Counted from the stretch's first letter, positions 33,440 to 43,089 are shown. The stretch: DNA of 64,000 nucleotides from CALBPI01 sp942491885 (GCA_942491885.1 CALOCQ010000003.1:124001-188000), one strand, 5' to 3'. Program-made: numbers and translations. Notes: generated by a model not told the origin, from the letters alone.

Positions 33440-34934
33440 TAGCGCGCACTGGCAGCGTACATCACCGTTCGCCGCACTGTTTTTCTTCGGCCGTATCATC
33501 AAGATGCTGGTGCAGAATGCGTGGCAGGCGTTTGCACCCATGGCGGCGTTGTTGTTTGCCTATCAGGGCGACCTGATGAGCAAGCTGGTCGCGGCAGGGA
33601 TATTGCTCGGCGTCGGCTCGGTCTTTGTATCGCTTCTTCAGTACTGGTTTTTTCGTTATCGGATCACCGGCGAGTCGGTACTGATCCGCACGGGCGTTAT
33701 TCAAAAGAAGCAACTGGATATCAAGTTCACGCGTATTCAGGGCATCAATACGGCGCAGAACATTATCTATCGTCCGCTTGGCCTGGTGAATGTCAGTTTC
33801 GATACCGCCGGCTCGTCCGGCAGTGAAGGCACACTGCCCGCGATACGCGCCCAGCTGGCCGAGCAACTGCACAGCAGAATCGCCGCAGTGGAAAGCGAGG
33901 CGCCCGCGTCCGAGGCGGTTGTCGATTCGCTACCTGACCCGGTGTTGTTGCAACTCGATTGGCGTGACATGTTACGTATCGGTCTCTCGGATCGCCGCGC
34001 GCTGGTAGTGCTGGCCGTGCTGGGTCCGTTGTTCGAGCAAATGGGTGACGCCGGCGAGCGCATCATCAGTGAGTATGCGTTGAAGGCCGCATCGCGGCTC
34101 GAGCAATTCGGTGCCATGACCGGTGTGTTGATCGTCGTCGCGCTTGTTGTGGCGGTCATAGTCGTCCTTGCCGTCGCATCGATCGTCGCGGCATTTCTGC
34201 GCTACCACGGCTTCGTCCTGACGCAGCGCGGCGATCGACTGCAAACCGTTGGCGGCCTGCTTACCCAGCACACCAACTCCATGGATGTGTCGAAAATCCA
34301 GCTGTTAAATCTGAAGCAGAGCATGCTGCTGCGCTTGTTTGGTCGCTGGCGTGCAGTGATGCGCCAGGCGACCAGCAGCGGCAAGCAGAGTGCCGCGAAA
34401 AGCATGGTGCTGCCTGTCATCGAGCCGGCGTTCGGGCCGCAATTGTTGCCACTGGCTTACGGCGATGAGCTTGCCGGTCTTGATCTCGATCCGCGTAGCC
34501 CGCAGTTTTCGCCGATATCTGCTTACTATCTGCGGCCTCGTATCATCATGTACGGGGTGTTGCCGGCCGTCTTTCTGATGCTCGTCCTTTGGCCGAATAT
34601 TGGTACGACCGCACTGCTTGCGCTGTTGTGGCCATTGCTGGTTGCGCTGGCGGTGTTTCTGATCTGGCGTCGTTACGGGTTTCAGGTCCACGACAATGGG
34701 CTGGTGCATCGATCCGGATTCGTCGGCTTCGATCTCGAGGTGTTTGTGTTCCGCAAGGTGCAGCGGGTGACGGTCAGCCAGTCATGGCTGCAACGCCGCA
34801 AAGGACTTGCCGGTATGCGGATCTATCTGGCGTCCGGCAGTGTCCGGCTGCGCTACATCGACCATGCGCTGGCGTGCCGGTTACGTGATCACATTCTGTA
34901 TGCGGTTGAAACCAGTCGGCAGCGCTGGTACTGA
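33432..34934 (+). CDS. Bacterial PH-domain membrane protein, YdbT-like
   Basis: About 500 residues starting with GTG within the last codons of the YdbS-like gene. Three pairs of membrane helices alternate with three bPH2 domains. The first contains YRITGESVLIRTGVIQKK and RIQGINTAQNIIYRPLGLVNVSFDTAGSSGSEG; the last contains YGFQVHDNGLVHRSGF and VTVSQSWLQRRKGLAGMRIYLASG. The length and repeat number are normal for YdbT. The two proteins are probably a membrane complex. Overlap with the preceding gene indicates translational coupling. Confidence 0.88.
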   Translation: MIDSAHWQRTSPFAALFFFGRIIKMLVQNAWQAFAPMAALLFAYQGDLMSKLVAAGILLGVGSVFVSLLQYWFFRYRITGESVLIRTGVIQKKQLDIKFTRIQGINTAQNIIYRPLGLVNVSFDTAGSSGSEGTLPAIRAQLAEQLHSRIAAVESEAPASEAVVDSLPDPVLLQLDWRDMLRIGLSDRRALVVLAVLGPLFEQMGDAGERIISEYALKAASRLEQFGAMTGVLIVVALVVAVIVVLAVASIVAAFLRYHGFVLTQRGDRLQTVGGLLTQHTNSMDVSKIQLLNLKQSMLLRLFGRWRAVMRQATSSGKQSAAKSMVLPVIEPAFGPQLLPLAYGDELAGLDLDPRSPQFSPISAYYLRPRIIMYGVLPAVFLMLVLWPNIGTTALLALLWPLLVALAVFLIWRRYGFQVHDNGLVHRSGFVGFDLEVFVFRKVQRVTVSQSWLQRRKGLAGMRIYLASGSVRLRYIDHALACRLRDHILYAVETSRQRWY

Positions 34935-34944
34935 TTGTCGCTAC

Positions 34945-35073
34945 ATGAATATGCAACGGGCAACCGATACAGCAATTAAAATCGCAACCGAAACGGCAAG
35001 CGAAGCTGCAATTGAGGCCGCTCTGCACCGTGCTTTCTGTCATCGTATCGTAATCGGTTACCGCGCCAAATGA
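34945..35073 (+). CDS. Candidate 42-residue ORF overlapping the amidase start
   Basis: ATG 34945 opens a 42-codon frame beginning MNMQRATDTAIKIATETAS and ending VIGYRAK. Its TGA overlaps the ATG of the amidase (ATGA at 35070-35073), the arrangement used for translational coupling. The sequence is amphipathic, Ala/Thr-rich, with no known relative. No good ribosome site is visible in front of it. It may be a leader peptide or a chance frame. Confidence 0.25.
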   Translation: MNMQRATDTAIKIATETASEAAIEAALHRAFCHRIVIGYRAK

Positions 35074-36455
35074 CCGCGCGGGCTTTTATGTCTATCGCAG
35101 AGGCGGGGTGTGCATTGCGAGACGGCACGACGACTTCGGTCGCGCTGACGGAACTGATGCTGCGGCGCATCGATCGCTACGACAAGACGCTGAACGCCTA
35201 TATGACAGTCACCTCGGCGCTGGCGCGGGAACAGGCGGCACGTGCGGATCGTGAGCTTGCTGATGGCCGCAATCGCGGGCCGCTGCACGGCATTCCGATC
35301 GCGATCAAGGATTTGTGTGCCACCAAAGGCATCCGAACGACTGCGGGATCGAAGTTGTATGAGCATTGGGTGCCGGACTATGACGCTACTGTGGTCCGGC
35401 GCTTGCGTGATGCCGGTGCGGTGATGCTCGGCAAGACCGGCATGCATGAGCTGGCCTATGGCACCACCAGCGACAACGCGTTCTTCGGCGCGGTTCGTAA
35501 TCCGTGGCAGACAGATTATATCGCCGGCGGTTCCAGCGGCGGGTCGGCGGCGGCGGTGGCCGCGGGTCTGGCCTATGGCGCGGTGGGCACCGATACCGGC
35601 TGTTCGATACGCCAACCGGCACATTGCTGCGGCATTGTCGGCCACAAGCCGACCTTCGGACTGGTCAGTAAGGCCGGTGTCGTGCCGCTGGTATGGAGCA
35701 TGGATCACGTTGGTCCGATGACGCGCACGGTCGAGGATGCGGCAATCATGCTGGGTGCAATGGCCGGCGCTGATCGCGACGATCCATATGCGCTTGATAC
35801 ACCTTGCGATCAGGTTTTTGAAACGCAGGGTGGTTCGGTTGAGGGACTGCGGCTGGGTATCGTCAGGCGTTTTTTTTATGACGGCTACGACGATGTTGTC
35901 GGCGTCGTGGACAGCGCTGTGGCGAAACTCGTCGCACAAGGTGCGCGGCGCGTCGAGCTGGATATTCCGGAAATCGACGAGGCCTCGGCGCACGGCCGCA
36001 TGATGTTTCTCGAGGCCCTGGCGCTGCATGAAAAGGACCTGCGTGAGCGCCCGGAGTATTTTGGCGATGAGGTGCGCGGCAAACTTGAGGCCTGTAAGAA
36101 CATCAGCGCCACCGACTATGCGCGCGCCAAACACTATCGCGGTGTTTTTGTCCGGCGCATGGAGCGCTTGCTGGAGGACTGTGATGTGCTGGTGGTACCG
36201 ACGGCAACGGTAAGTGCCGTGCCTATCGCAAATCCGCCCGCGGACTACGCGCGCAACGCATGGAAGAACACCTGTGTGTTCGACTACACGGGCCAGCCGT
36301 CAGTGTCGATTCCCTGCGGCGCGACGCCGGCCGGTTTGCCGGTGGGCATGATGCTGACGGGACGGTTGCTGGGAGATGGCGAGTTGTTACGCAGCGCGCG
36401 TGTGATCGAGGCAGCGCTGGGCGGCTTCGCGGTACCACCGGATTTTCCTGACTGA
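35070..36455 (+). CDS. Amidase-signature family hydrolase
   Basis: About 461 residues. The Ser-cisSer-Lys triad is visible as Lys 80 (IAIKDL), Ser 155 in GGSSGGSAAA and nucleophile Ser 179 in GTDTGCSIRQPA. Spacing is the same as in GatA. The residue before the nucleophile is Cys instead of the common Gly. Without gatB/gatC neighbours and with several GatA-type features missing at the C-terminus, a stand-alone amidase is more likely than a tRNA amidotransferase subunit. Substrate unknown. The ATG overlaps the stop of a short upstream frame. Confidence 0.88.
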   Translation: MTARAFMSIAEAGCALRDGTTTSVALTELMLRRIDRYDKTLNAYMTVTSALAREQAARADRELADGRNRGPLHGIPIAIKDLCATKGIRTTAGSKLYEHWVPDYDATVVRRLRDAGAVMLGKTGMHELAYGTTSDNAFFGAVRNPWQTDYIAGGSSGGSAAAVAAGLAYGAVGTDTGCSIRQPAHCCGIVGHKPTFGLVSKAGVVPLVWSMDHVGPMTRTVEDAAIMLGAMAGADRDDPYALDTPCDQVFETQGGSVEGLRLGIVRRFFYDGYDDVVGVVDSAVAKLVAQGARRVELDIPEIDEASAHGRMMFLEALALHEKDLRERPEYFGDEVRGKLEACKNISATDYARAKHYRGVFVRRMERLLEDCDVLVVPTATVSAVPIANPPADYARNAWKNTCVFDYTGQPSVSIPCGATPAGLPVGMMLTGRLLGDGELLRSARVIEAALGGFAVPPDFPD

Positions 36456-36632
36456 ATCGCTACGCTCTTCGGTCATCTCGAAAGTATCGATGCGATAGAT
36501 GGTGCATCGTGAACACCGGTACCACGGGTCACGTCAATCTTCGTGATGCGTTGCTACTGTCTCCTTGCGTCTTTATGCTAGCCAGATTGCCCGCCCACCG
36601 GCAGAACAGGTACCCGTGTTGAGTGTTATCTT

Positions 36633-37553
36633 TTGAATTCTGCCGACGATCGTAGTGCGCGTGATGGCGTCATTACCGCGGTCATCGCCTATACGATCTG
36701 GGGCTTTTTGCCCGCGTACTTCCTGTTCGTGCATATGGTCAGTCCGCCGGAAATGCTGGCGCACCGGATCATCTGGAGCGTGCCTTTTGGCGCGCTGATC
36801 ATTGCTGCGCGCGGCCAGTGGAAAGAGGTCTACCGCGCAATGACGACGCCGAAGACGCTAGGTTGGCTGGCGCTGGCAGCATTTTTTATCGCGCTCAACT
36901 GGCTGGTCTACATCATGGCCGTGCAGCGCGCGCAGATCTTTCAGGCGAGTCTTGGTTACTACATTAATCCGCTGCTGTATGTGCTGGTGGGCGTCGTGTT
37001 CTTTGGTGAGCGCCTGCGCGCCTTGCAACTTGTCGCGGTCGCATTGGCGGTTATCGGCGTCGCGGTATTGACGGCCAGTGGCGGCGAGTTTCCGTGGATT
37101 TCTATCGTGCTGGCAATCTCCTTCACGATCTACGGCGTCATCCGCAAGCAGGTCATCATCGGCGGCATGCCCGGCCTGTTCATCGAGACCTTGCTGCTCG
37201 CGCCGGCGGGGGTTATCTGGATTTCGTGGATGCTTTCCGAGGGTACCGCCGTGTTCCCCGATCTCAGCCCGGGCCTGAAACTCACGATTATGGGCTCGGG
37301 CCCACTGACTGTGCTGCCGCTGTTGTGTTTCGCACTGGCGGCGCGGCGCCTGACTCTCTCGACGATCGGATTCTTGCAATTCATCGGGCCGACGTTGCAG
37401 TTCGCTATTGGTGTGTACAGCGGTGAGCAGCTGTCTCCGCCGCGTCTGGTTTGCTTCGTGCTGATCTGGACGGCGGTCGTGCTGTTCTGCGCCGATACGA
37501 TCCGTTCGCGCCGTCGCGTCAAGCTGCCGGGGCCGGCGCGAGATCTCGGCTGA
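36633..37553 (+). CDS. rarD: RarD-like EamA/DMT-family permease
   Basis: About 306 residues with ten hydrophobic helices. The N-terminal GVITAVIAYTIWGFLPAYF, MLAHRIIWSVPFGAL, NWLVYIMAVQRAQIFQASLGYYINPL and C-terminal TIGFLQFIGPTLQF are characteristic of RarD. The start is a TTG at 36633 because no ATG or GTG is available before the first helix; this is a noncanonical start. The transported substrate of the RarD group is not established, although chloramphenicol sensitivity has been reported. Single gene between the amidase and glpD. Confidence 0.85.
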   Translation: MNSADDRSARDGVITAVIAYTIWGFLPAYFLFVHMVSPPEMLAHRIIWSVPFGALIIAARGQWKEVYRAMTTPKTLGWLALAAFFIALNWLVYIMAVQRAQIFQASLGYYINPLLYVLVGVVFFGERLRALQLVAVALAVIGVAVLTASGGEFPWISIVLAISFTIYGVIRKQVIIGGMPGLFIETLLLAPAGVIWISWMLSEGTAVFPDLSPGLKLTIMGSGPLTVLPLLCFALAARRLTLSTIGFLQFIGPTLQFAIGVYSGEQLSPPRLVCFVLIWTAVVLFCADTIRSRRRVKLPGPARDLG

Positions 37554-37769
37554 ACGACGCGCGGCGGCCGAACACCCAGCGGTTCATTACGAGTGCGCTG
37601 GCGATACAAAACGCGAGCACTAAGCGGCGACCGGCGGATGCTCTGCTTTGCATCGCGCTGATACAGTGCGAGTCGGGTGATTGGCTGGCTTCCAGCTTGC
37701 CGGGGGCAGTATCATCTAAATCCCAGCGCATGACAGCGCGACCCCGCCGTTACTTAAATCCGGAATGCC

Positions 37770-39464
37770 ATGACCTCTGAGCTTCGCAATACCAATATTG
37801 AAAAACTGGACGGCGGTGAGTTCGATGTGTTCGTCGCCGGTGCGGGTATCAACGGCGCTGTCAGTGCGGCCGCGCTGGCGGCACGTGGCGCCAAGGTGGC
37901 GATTGTAGATGCCGGCGATTTCGCCGGGCTGACCAGCTCCCAATCGTCGAATCTCGCATGGGGCGGTATCAAATATCTCGAGAACCGCGAGTTCGGACTG
38001 GTGTGGAACTTGTGCAAGAGCCGCAACACCTTGATGCGCGCCTATCCGTCGACGGTCAAAGAGGCGCGCTTTCTTGCCGCCGTACCGACGGGTTTTCGCT
38101 GGCCACGCTTCATGCTGTATCTCGGCGCATTGTTGTATTGGGCGTTCGGGCGTTTCGCCACTCGCGCGCCCAGCTATCTGAGCCGCAACGCGTTGATCGG
38201 TCGTGAGCCGGTGTTGCGTGCTGATGCGACCACCGGTGGCATGGAATATTCGGATTGCTACCTCTACGACAACGACGCGCGGTTTGTGTTTAATTTCGTC
38301 CGCTCAGCGATGGATGCCAGCGCGATCGCGGCAAACTATATTCGTGTGATTGCGGCGAACCGGGAGTCCGGGGTCTGGCGGCTGACACTGCGCGATGAGG
38401 AGACCGGGCGTGAATTCCACGCGCGCGCGCGGGTGCTGATCAACGCTTGCGGGCCGCAAGTTGACCAGCTCAATGAGATTGCCGATGTCAGTACCGCTCA
38501 CCGGCATGTGTTTTCGAAAGGCATTCATTTGATTGTTGATCGTGTGACCGACAGCAAGCGAATTCTTACGTCGTTCGCGAGCGACGGGCGCCTCTACTTT
38601 GCGATTCCGATGGGCGCGCGGACCTGCATCGGTACCACCGATACGCGGGTTGATAGCTGGGAAACGTCGGTCAGCGAGGAAGATCGCCAGTTCGTGCTCG
38701 ACAACGCCAACCATCTGCTTAATCTTGCCGATCCGCTCACGCGCGACGACATTATTTCCGAACGCTGCGGTGTGCGCCCGCTGGCGGTAAAGTCCGGCAA
38801 TGCCACCGGCGACTGGCTGGAGCTGTCTCGCAAGCATGCGATCGACGTGGATGTGGCGCAGGCGCAGTTGAGTATATTCGGCGGCAAGCTGACGGATTGC
38901 CTGAACGTTGGCGACGAGATCTGCGAGCGCGTCATGGAACTGGGCGTGTCATTACCGCACGCGAATCGCGTTTGGTACGGCGAGCCGGGCGAGGAGACGC
39001 ACAGCGAATTCCTGCGCCAGGCCGCACTGATGGACCTCGACGCATTTACCCATCCCAATTCGACAGAGCCGCTGACCAGCCGTTTCTGGCGCCGCTACGG
39101 CGGCAATGCCATCGGCATGCTGGAGCGTATCCGCGAGAATCCGCACATGGCCGAACCGCTGATGAACAACACCGACTATCTGCGCTGCGAGATCGAATAC
39201 ACTAAGCGACGCGAGATGGTGACGCGACTCGATGATTTTCTGCGCAGGCGTTCGAAAATCACATTGGTCGTTCGCGACGAGGAGATCATCGCCGCGCCGG
39301 GACTACAGGAAGCGTGCCGGATCTTTTTCGGCGACAACGCGGACGAGAAGTTTCGAGAGTATCTTGAACGTCATACTGACACGCCAGATAGCGAGGCCGC
39401 GCGACTCATACGCACGTCATTGCGAGGGGTGACAGGCAGGTCATTGCGAGGGGTGACCTGCTAG
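37770..39464 (+). CDS. glpD: Glycerol-3-phosphate dehydrogenase (FAD-dependent)
   Basis: About 564 residues. The FAD-binding motif VAGAGINGAVSAAALAARG at residue 22, the TSSQSSNLAWGGIKYLENREF segment, RLYFAIPMGARTCIGTTDT and SIFGGKLTDCLNVGDE identify GlpD, which oxidises glycerol 3-phosphate to dihydroxyacetone phosphate and feeds electrons to quinone at the membrane. The last 16 codons (TSLRGVTGRSLRGVTC) come from two units of the repeat array at 39416, and the stop TAG lies inside the second unit. So the normal C-terminus has been replaced or extended by repeat sequence. Confidence 0.92.
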   Translation: MTSELRNTNIEKLDGGEFDVFVAGAGINGAVSAAALAARGAKVAIVDAGDFAGLTSSQSSNLAWGGIKYLENREFGLVWNLCKSRNTLMRAYPSTVKEARFLAAVPTGFRWPRFMLYLGALLYWAFGRFATRAPSYLSRNALIGREPVLRADATTGGMEYSDCYLYDNDARFVFNFVRSAMDASAIAANYIRVIAANRESGVWRLTLRDEETGREFHARARVLINACGPQVDQLNEIADVSTAHRHVFSKGIHLIVDRVTDSKRILTSFASDGRLYFAIPMGARTCIGTTDTRVDSWETSVSEEDRQFVLDNANHLLNLADPLTRDDIISERCGVRPLAVKSGNATGDWLELSRKHAIDVDVAQAQLSIFGGKLTDCLNVGDEICERVMELGVSLPHANRVWYGEPGEETHSEFLRQAALMDLDAFTHPNSTEPLTSRFWRRYGGNAIGMLERIRENPHMAEPLMNNTDYLRCEIEYTKRREMVTRLDDFLRRRSKITLVVRDEEIIAAPGLQEACRIFFGDNADEKFREYLERHTDTPDSEAARLIRTSLRGVTGRSLRGVTC

Positions 39465-39669
39465 GTCATTGCGAGGGGTGACCTGCTAGGTCATTGCGAG
39501 GAGTGACCGGCAGGTCATTGCGAGGAGCGCAGCGACGCGGCAACCTAGCGACGCGGCAAGACGTCATTGCGAGGAGTGACCGGCAGGTCATTGCGAGGAG
39601 CGCAGCGACGCGGCAACCTAGCGACGCGGCAAGACGTCATTGCGAGGAGCGCAGCGACGCGGCAACCTA
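39416..39669. repeat. Eight-copy GTCATTGCGAGG repeat array
   Basis: Units start at 39416, 39440, 39465, 39490, 39514, 39563, 39587 and 39636. Each begins GTCATTGCGAGG. Short units (24-25 bases) continue GGTGAC or AGTGAC and end GGCAG or TGCTAG; long units (49 bases) continue AGCGCAGCGACGCGGCAA. Units 4-5 and 6-7 form a perfect 73-base tandem duplication (39490-39562 and 39563-39635). The array runs over the last codons and stop of glpD and ends 30 bases before the next gene. It belongs to the widespread dispersed repeats containing ATTGCGAGGAGC. Confidence 0.9.
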
Positions 39670-39698
39670 AACACCATCATCCAGCAAGGGAACACACA

Positions 39699-40865
39699 AT
39701 GAGCGACAACAAAGACTTCGATATCATCGTCTACGGCGCGAGCGGCTTTACCGGCCGGCTGGTGGCCGAGTACCTGAACACGCGCTACGGCGACAGCGAT
39801 TTGCGTTGGGCGATGGCCGGGCGTAACGCCGCCAAGCTTGCCGAGGTGCGCAGCGAAATGGGTATTGACGAGTCTGTCGCGCTGGTCGTTGCCGACGGCA
39901 ACGATACGGCGTCGCTCAACGCGATGGCCGCGCAAACCAAAGCGATTGTGACCACGGTTGGTCCTTATCAGCTGTATGGCAACGATCTGGTGGCCGTTTG
40001 TGCAAAAACGGGCACTGACTATCTCGATCTGTGCGGCGAGCCGGCGTGGATGCGCAAGATGATTGATGCGTGGGAGCCAACTGCTACCTCTAGCGGCGCG
40101 CGCATTGTTTTCTCTGCCGGCTTTGACTCCATCCCGTTCGATCTTGGTGTGTGGTTGTTGCAGCAGCGCTGCATCGAAAAGACCGGCGCGCCTTCGGCTC
40201 GTATTCGTGGCCGCGTACGCAAGATGCAAGGCACGTTTTCCGGTGGCACCGCGGCCAGCCTCAAGGCATCAATGGCGGCAGCCCGCGACCCGGAGGTTCT
40301 GGCATTGATGCGCGATCCGTTCGCGCTCACGCCCGGCTTCAGCGGTGCGCAGCAACCGTCGGGGCGAAAGCCGATGTTCGATGAGGCCATCGACAGCTGG
40401 GTGACGCCGTTCATCATGGCACCGATCAACACGCGCAACGTACATCGCACCAACGCGCTACTTGATTTCCCCTATGGTAAAGACTTCGTGTACGACGAAA
40501 TGCTGGTTACGGGCCCGGGCGAGAAGGGCGAGAAAATTGCCCGCGCGTTGGCAGACAATGATGCGATGTCCAGCGATGACGGACCGAAGCCGGGCGAAGG
40601 CCCGAGCAAGGAAGAGCGCGAAGCAGGGCATTACGATGTGCTGTTTATCGCAGAAACAGCACAAGGGCCCATCAAGCTTGCCGTCACCGGGGATCGTGAT
40701 CCCGGCTATGGCTCGACGTCGAAAATGATTTCCGAGGCGGCGATCTGTCTCGTCAGGGATTGCCCGGATACCGCGGCCGGCATCCTGACGCCGGGTGCTG
40801 CGATGGGCCAGAAGCTGATCGACCGGCTGGTGGCCAATGCAGGGCTGACGTTCGACTTCGTCTAG
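39699..40865 (+). CDS. Saccharopine dehydrogenase-like / trans-acting enoyl reductase-like oxidoreductase
   Basis: About 388 residues. The N-terminal Rossmann motif IIVYGASGFTGRLVAEYL is followed by the AMAGRNAAKLAEV segment, VTTVGPYQLYGNDLV and DYLDLCGEPAW, then FSAGFDSIPFDLGVWLL. This is the pattern of the saccharopine dehydrogenase-like family that includes trans-acting enoyl reductases for complex lipids. The substrate is unknown. ATG 39699 has AAGGGA eight bases upstream. The frame is open through the repeat array, which is not part of the protein. Its stop overlaps the stop of the opposite MFS gene by four bases. Confidence 0.85.
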   Translation: MSDNKDFDIIVYGASGFTGRLVAEYLNTRYGDSDLRWAMAGRNAAKLAEVRSEMGIDESVALVVADGNDTASLNAMAAQTKAIVTTVGPYQLYGNDLVAVCAKTGTDYLDLCGEPAWMRKMIDAWEPTATSSGARIVFSAGFDSIPFDLGVWLLQQRCIEKTGAPSARIRGRVRKMQGTFSGGTAASLKASMAAARDPEVLALMRDPFALTPGFSGAQQPSGRKPMFDEAIDSWVTPFIMAPINTRNVHRTNALLDFPYGKDFVYDEMLVTGPGEKGEKIARALADNDAMSSDDGPKPGEGPSKEEREAGHYDVLFIAETAQGPIKLAVTGDRDPGYGSTSKMISEAAICLVRDCPDTAAGILTPGAAMGQKLIDRLVANAGLTFDFV

Positions 40866-42094
40866 GCGGGCGAGGGGTCGGGCGTGGTGTGCTCGTCAGT
40901 TACAAAGATGGTCACCGCGGTGATAAACCCGAGCACCAGGAACGAAGCCGCCAGCGGCAGGACGGTACCGTTGTAGAGTGCGCCGCAGATGGCTCCGAGC
41001 ACCGCGGAGATCAGGGTCGTCAGCGCGCCAATAATCGATGCGGCGGTGCCGGCGATGTGGCCAAGCGGCTCCATCGCCAGTGCGTTCAGGTTGCCGAACA
41101 AGAATCCGATACACACGAACATGCCCATCAGGCACACCATGGTCAGCGCCAACGGCGGCTGACCGTGCCAGATCAGCGCGGCGCCAAGCATAACCAACGC
41201 AACCAGCGTGGCACCCACGGACGCCCCCTTGGCCAGTGGTCGCATGCCGATGCGCACGACCACCCGGCCGTTGATCACCGTGCTGGCGCCAACACTTAAT
41301 GCCAACGCCGCGAAGTACAGCGGAAATTTATCGCCAAGGCCGTAAAGTTGCTGGAAGATCTGTTGTGCGGAGCCGAGGAAGCCGACGAAACTGCCGGAGA
41401 TAAAGCCCGCCGCCAGTAAATAGCCGACGGCGACGCGGGTGCGCAATACAATCCCCATGTTGGCCAGGATTTTGCCGGGCGCCAGGGATTGGCGGTCATC
41501 GGGCTTGAGCGTTTCCGGCTGTCTGACCACAAACCACGCGAAAATGATTGCGGCTAACACCAGAAAAGACCAGAAAATGCTTCGCCAGCCGGCTCGCTCC
41601 AGAATGAATTGCCCGATCGAAGGCGCCACCGCCGGTACCAGGATAAAAATAGAGATGACGAATGACATCACGCGCGCCATCTGCCGCCCGGCGAACATGT
41701 CGCGCACGATCGCCACGGTTATTGTGCGCGGCCCGGCGACGCCCAGGCCCTGCAGAAACCGGCCCGCCAGCATCATGGCATAGCTGTCGGCGAGCAGACT
41801 GACGATGGTACCCGCGGCAAACACCGCCAAGCCTATGTAGATCGCGGGCTTGCGCCCGAGGTTGTCGGCCAGTGGCCCGAAAAAGAACTGTCCGATCGCC
41901 AGCCCGATAAACAGGGTGTAGACCATGTATTGGGTGTCATTGACGTTCGCCACCTGGTAGGCCTCACCAATCAAGCCGTGCGCCGGCAGCATGGCGTCGA
42001 TCGCCATCGCAACCAGCGACATCGTCAATGCCATCATGGTGATGAATTCGGGGAACGCAGGCTGGCGAATCGTCGCTTTCGAAGGGGCGGACAT
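40862..42094 (-). CDS. Bcr/CflA-type MFS drug efflux transporter
   Basis: About 410 residues with twelve hydrophobic helices. The loop 2-3 motif GPLADNLGRKPAIYIG is the MFS signature, the segment AGRFLQGLGVAGPRTITVAIVRDMF is typical of Bcr/CflA efflux pumps for drugs such as bicyclomycin or chloramphenicol. It should use the proton gradient in the inner membrane. The start is ATG 42092-42094 (MSAPSK); a TTG six codons earlier is less likely. It is divergent from the aldolase gene with about 100 bases between. Confidence 0.88.
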   Translation of the reverse strand: MSAPSKATIRQPAFPEFITMMALTMSLVAMAIDAMLPAHGLIGEAYQVANVNDTQYMVYTLFIGLAIGQFFFGPLADNLGRKPAIYIGLAVFAAGTIVSLLADSYAMMLAGRFLQGLGVAGPRTITVAIVRDMFAGRQMARVMSFVISIFILVPAVAPSIGQFILERAGWRSIFWSFLVLAAIIFAWFVVRQPETLKPDDRQSLAPGKILANMGIVLRTRVAVGYLLAAGFISGSFVGFLGSAQQIFQQLYGLGDKFPLYFAALALSVGASTVINGRVVVRIGMRPLAKGASVGATLVALVMLGAALIWHGQPPLALTMVCLMGMFVCIGFLFGNLNALAMEPLGHIAGTAASIIGALTTLISAVLGAICGALYNGTVLPLAASFLVLGFITAVTIFVTDEHTTPDPSPA

Positions 42095-42195
42095 CGACGA
42101 ATGATAAAGCAAGCGGGCGGCAAGCGTGGTCGTTATCCCGCCGATGTCGTAAAATGAAAGCTGCTTTCTTAAATAATCAGTGCAGGGGACGTCAC

Positions 42196-43089
42196 GTGAG
42201 TAATTTCGAGCAACAACTAAAGAAGTTTCAGACCGACGATGGTTTTATCGCGGCCCTCGACCAAAGCGGCGGCAGCACGCCGAAAGCGCTTGGTCTTTAT
42301 GGTGTTACAGAGGATGCCTGGTCGAGCGAAGAGGAAATGTTCGCGCTGGTGCACGAGATGCGCTCGCGCATCATCAAGAGCCCCGCATTCAACGGCAAGC
42401 GTATTCTTGCGGCAATCTTGTTTGAGAACACGATGGATCGCGAGATTGACGGCAAACCTACCGCCGACTTTCTCTGGCACGACAAAAACGTCGTACCGAT
42501 TCTGAAGGTCGACAAGGGATTGGCGGACGAGGCGGACGGCGTGCAGCTGATGAAGCCGATGCCTGAGCTCGACGCCTTGCTGGCGAAGGCGAAGTCCAAA
42601 GGTATTTTCGGCACCAAAATGCGTTCGGTCATTAAACATGACAGCGCGTCCGGTATCGAGGCGAATGTCGCCCAGCAGTTCGAGATCGGCAAACGCATCG
42701 TCGCGGCCGGTCTGGTGCCGATCATTGAGCCCGAAGTGGACATCCATTGCCCGGAAAAAGCCGCGGCCGAAGCGCTGCTGAAAGCATCGATCATGCGCCA
42801 CCTCGACACGCTCGAAGCCGGTCAGCACGTAATGTTGAAGTTGACGTTGCCGGAAGAAGACAACCTGTATCGCGATTGCATCGAACATGCCAACGTTTTG
42901 AAAGTGGTCGCGTTGTCGGGTGGTTATTCTCGCGATGAGGCGAATGCCCGTCTGGCGCGTCAGCACGGCATGGTTGCCAGCTTCTCGCGTGCGTTGTCCG
43001 AAGGTCTGTCGGCGCAGCAAAGTGATGCAGAATTCAATGCAATGCTGGATGCCTCTATTCAGTCGATCTTCGACGCCTCAAAAACCTGA
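42196..43089 (+). CDS. Fructose-bisphosphate aldolase class I
   Basis: About 297 residues, matching the short bacterial class I aldolases. It includes FIAALDQSGGSTPKAL, ILAAILFENTMDREIDG, VVPILKVDKGL and HVMLKLTLPEEDN, in which Lys 215 is the expected Schiff-base lysine. It cleaves fructose 1,6-bisphosphate in glycolysis without metal. The start is GTG 42196 with AGGGGA seven bases before it; a longer frame from ATG 42154 lacks such a site. The GlpD product dihydroxyacetone phosphate is a substrate of the reverse reaction, which may explain their closeness. Confidence 0.92.
   Translation: MSNFEQQLKKFQTDDGFIAALDQSGGSTPKALGLYGVTEDAWSSEEEMFALVHEMRSRIIKSPAFNGKRILAAILFENTMDREIDGKPTADFLWHDKNVVPILKVDKGLADEADGVQLMKPMPELDALLAKAKSKGIFGTKMRSVIKHDSASGIEANVAQQFEIGKRIVAAGLVPIIEPEVDIHCPEKAAAEALLKASIMRHLDTLEAGQHVMLKLTLPEEDNLYRDCIEHANVLKVVALSGGYSRDEANARLARQHGMVASFSRALSEGLSAQQSDAEFNAMLDASIQSIFDASKT

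Noticed and set aside
34807..34944. Open region before the small ORF at 34945
   Set aside because: It is a shadow inside the YdbT-like gene.
39416..39669. CRISPR array
   Set aside because: No unique spacers: units abut directly or form exact tandem copies, and no cas genes are near.
39567..39698. In-frame extension of the saccharopine-like gene through the repeats
   Set aside because: It would add repeat-encoded residues before a normal N-terminus; ATG 39699 has a good ribosome site.
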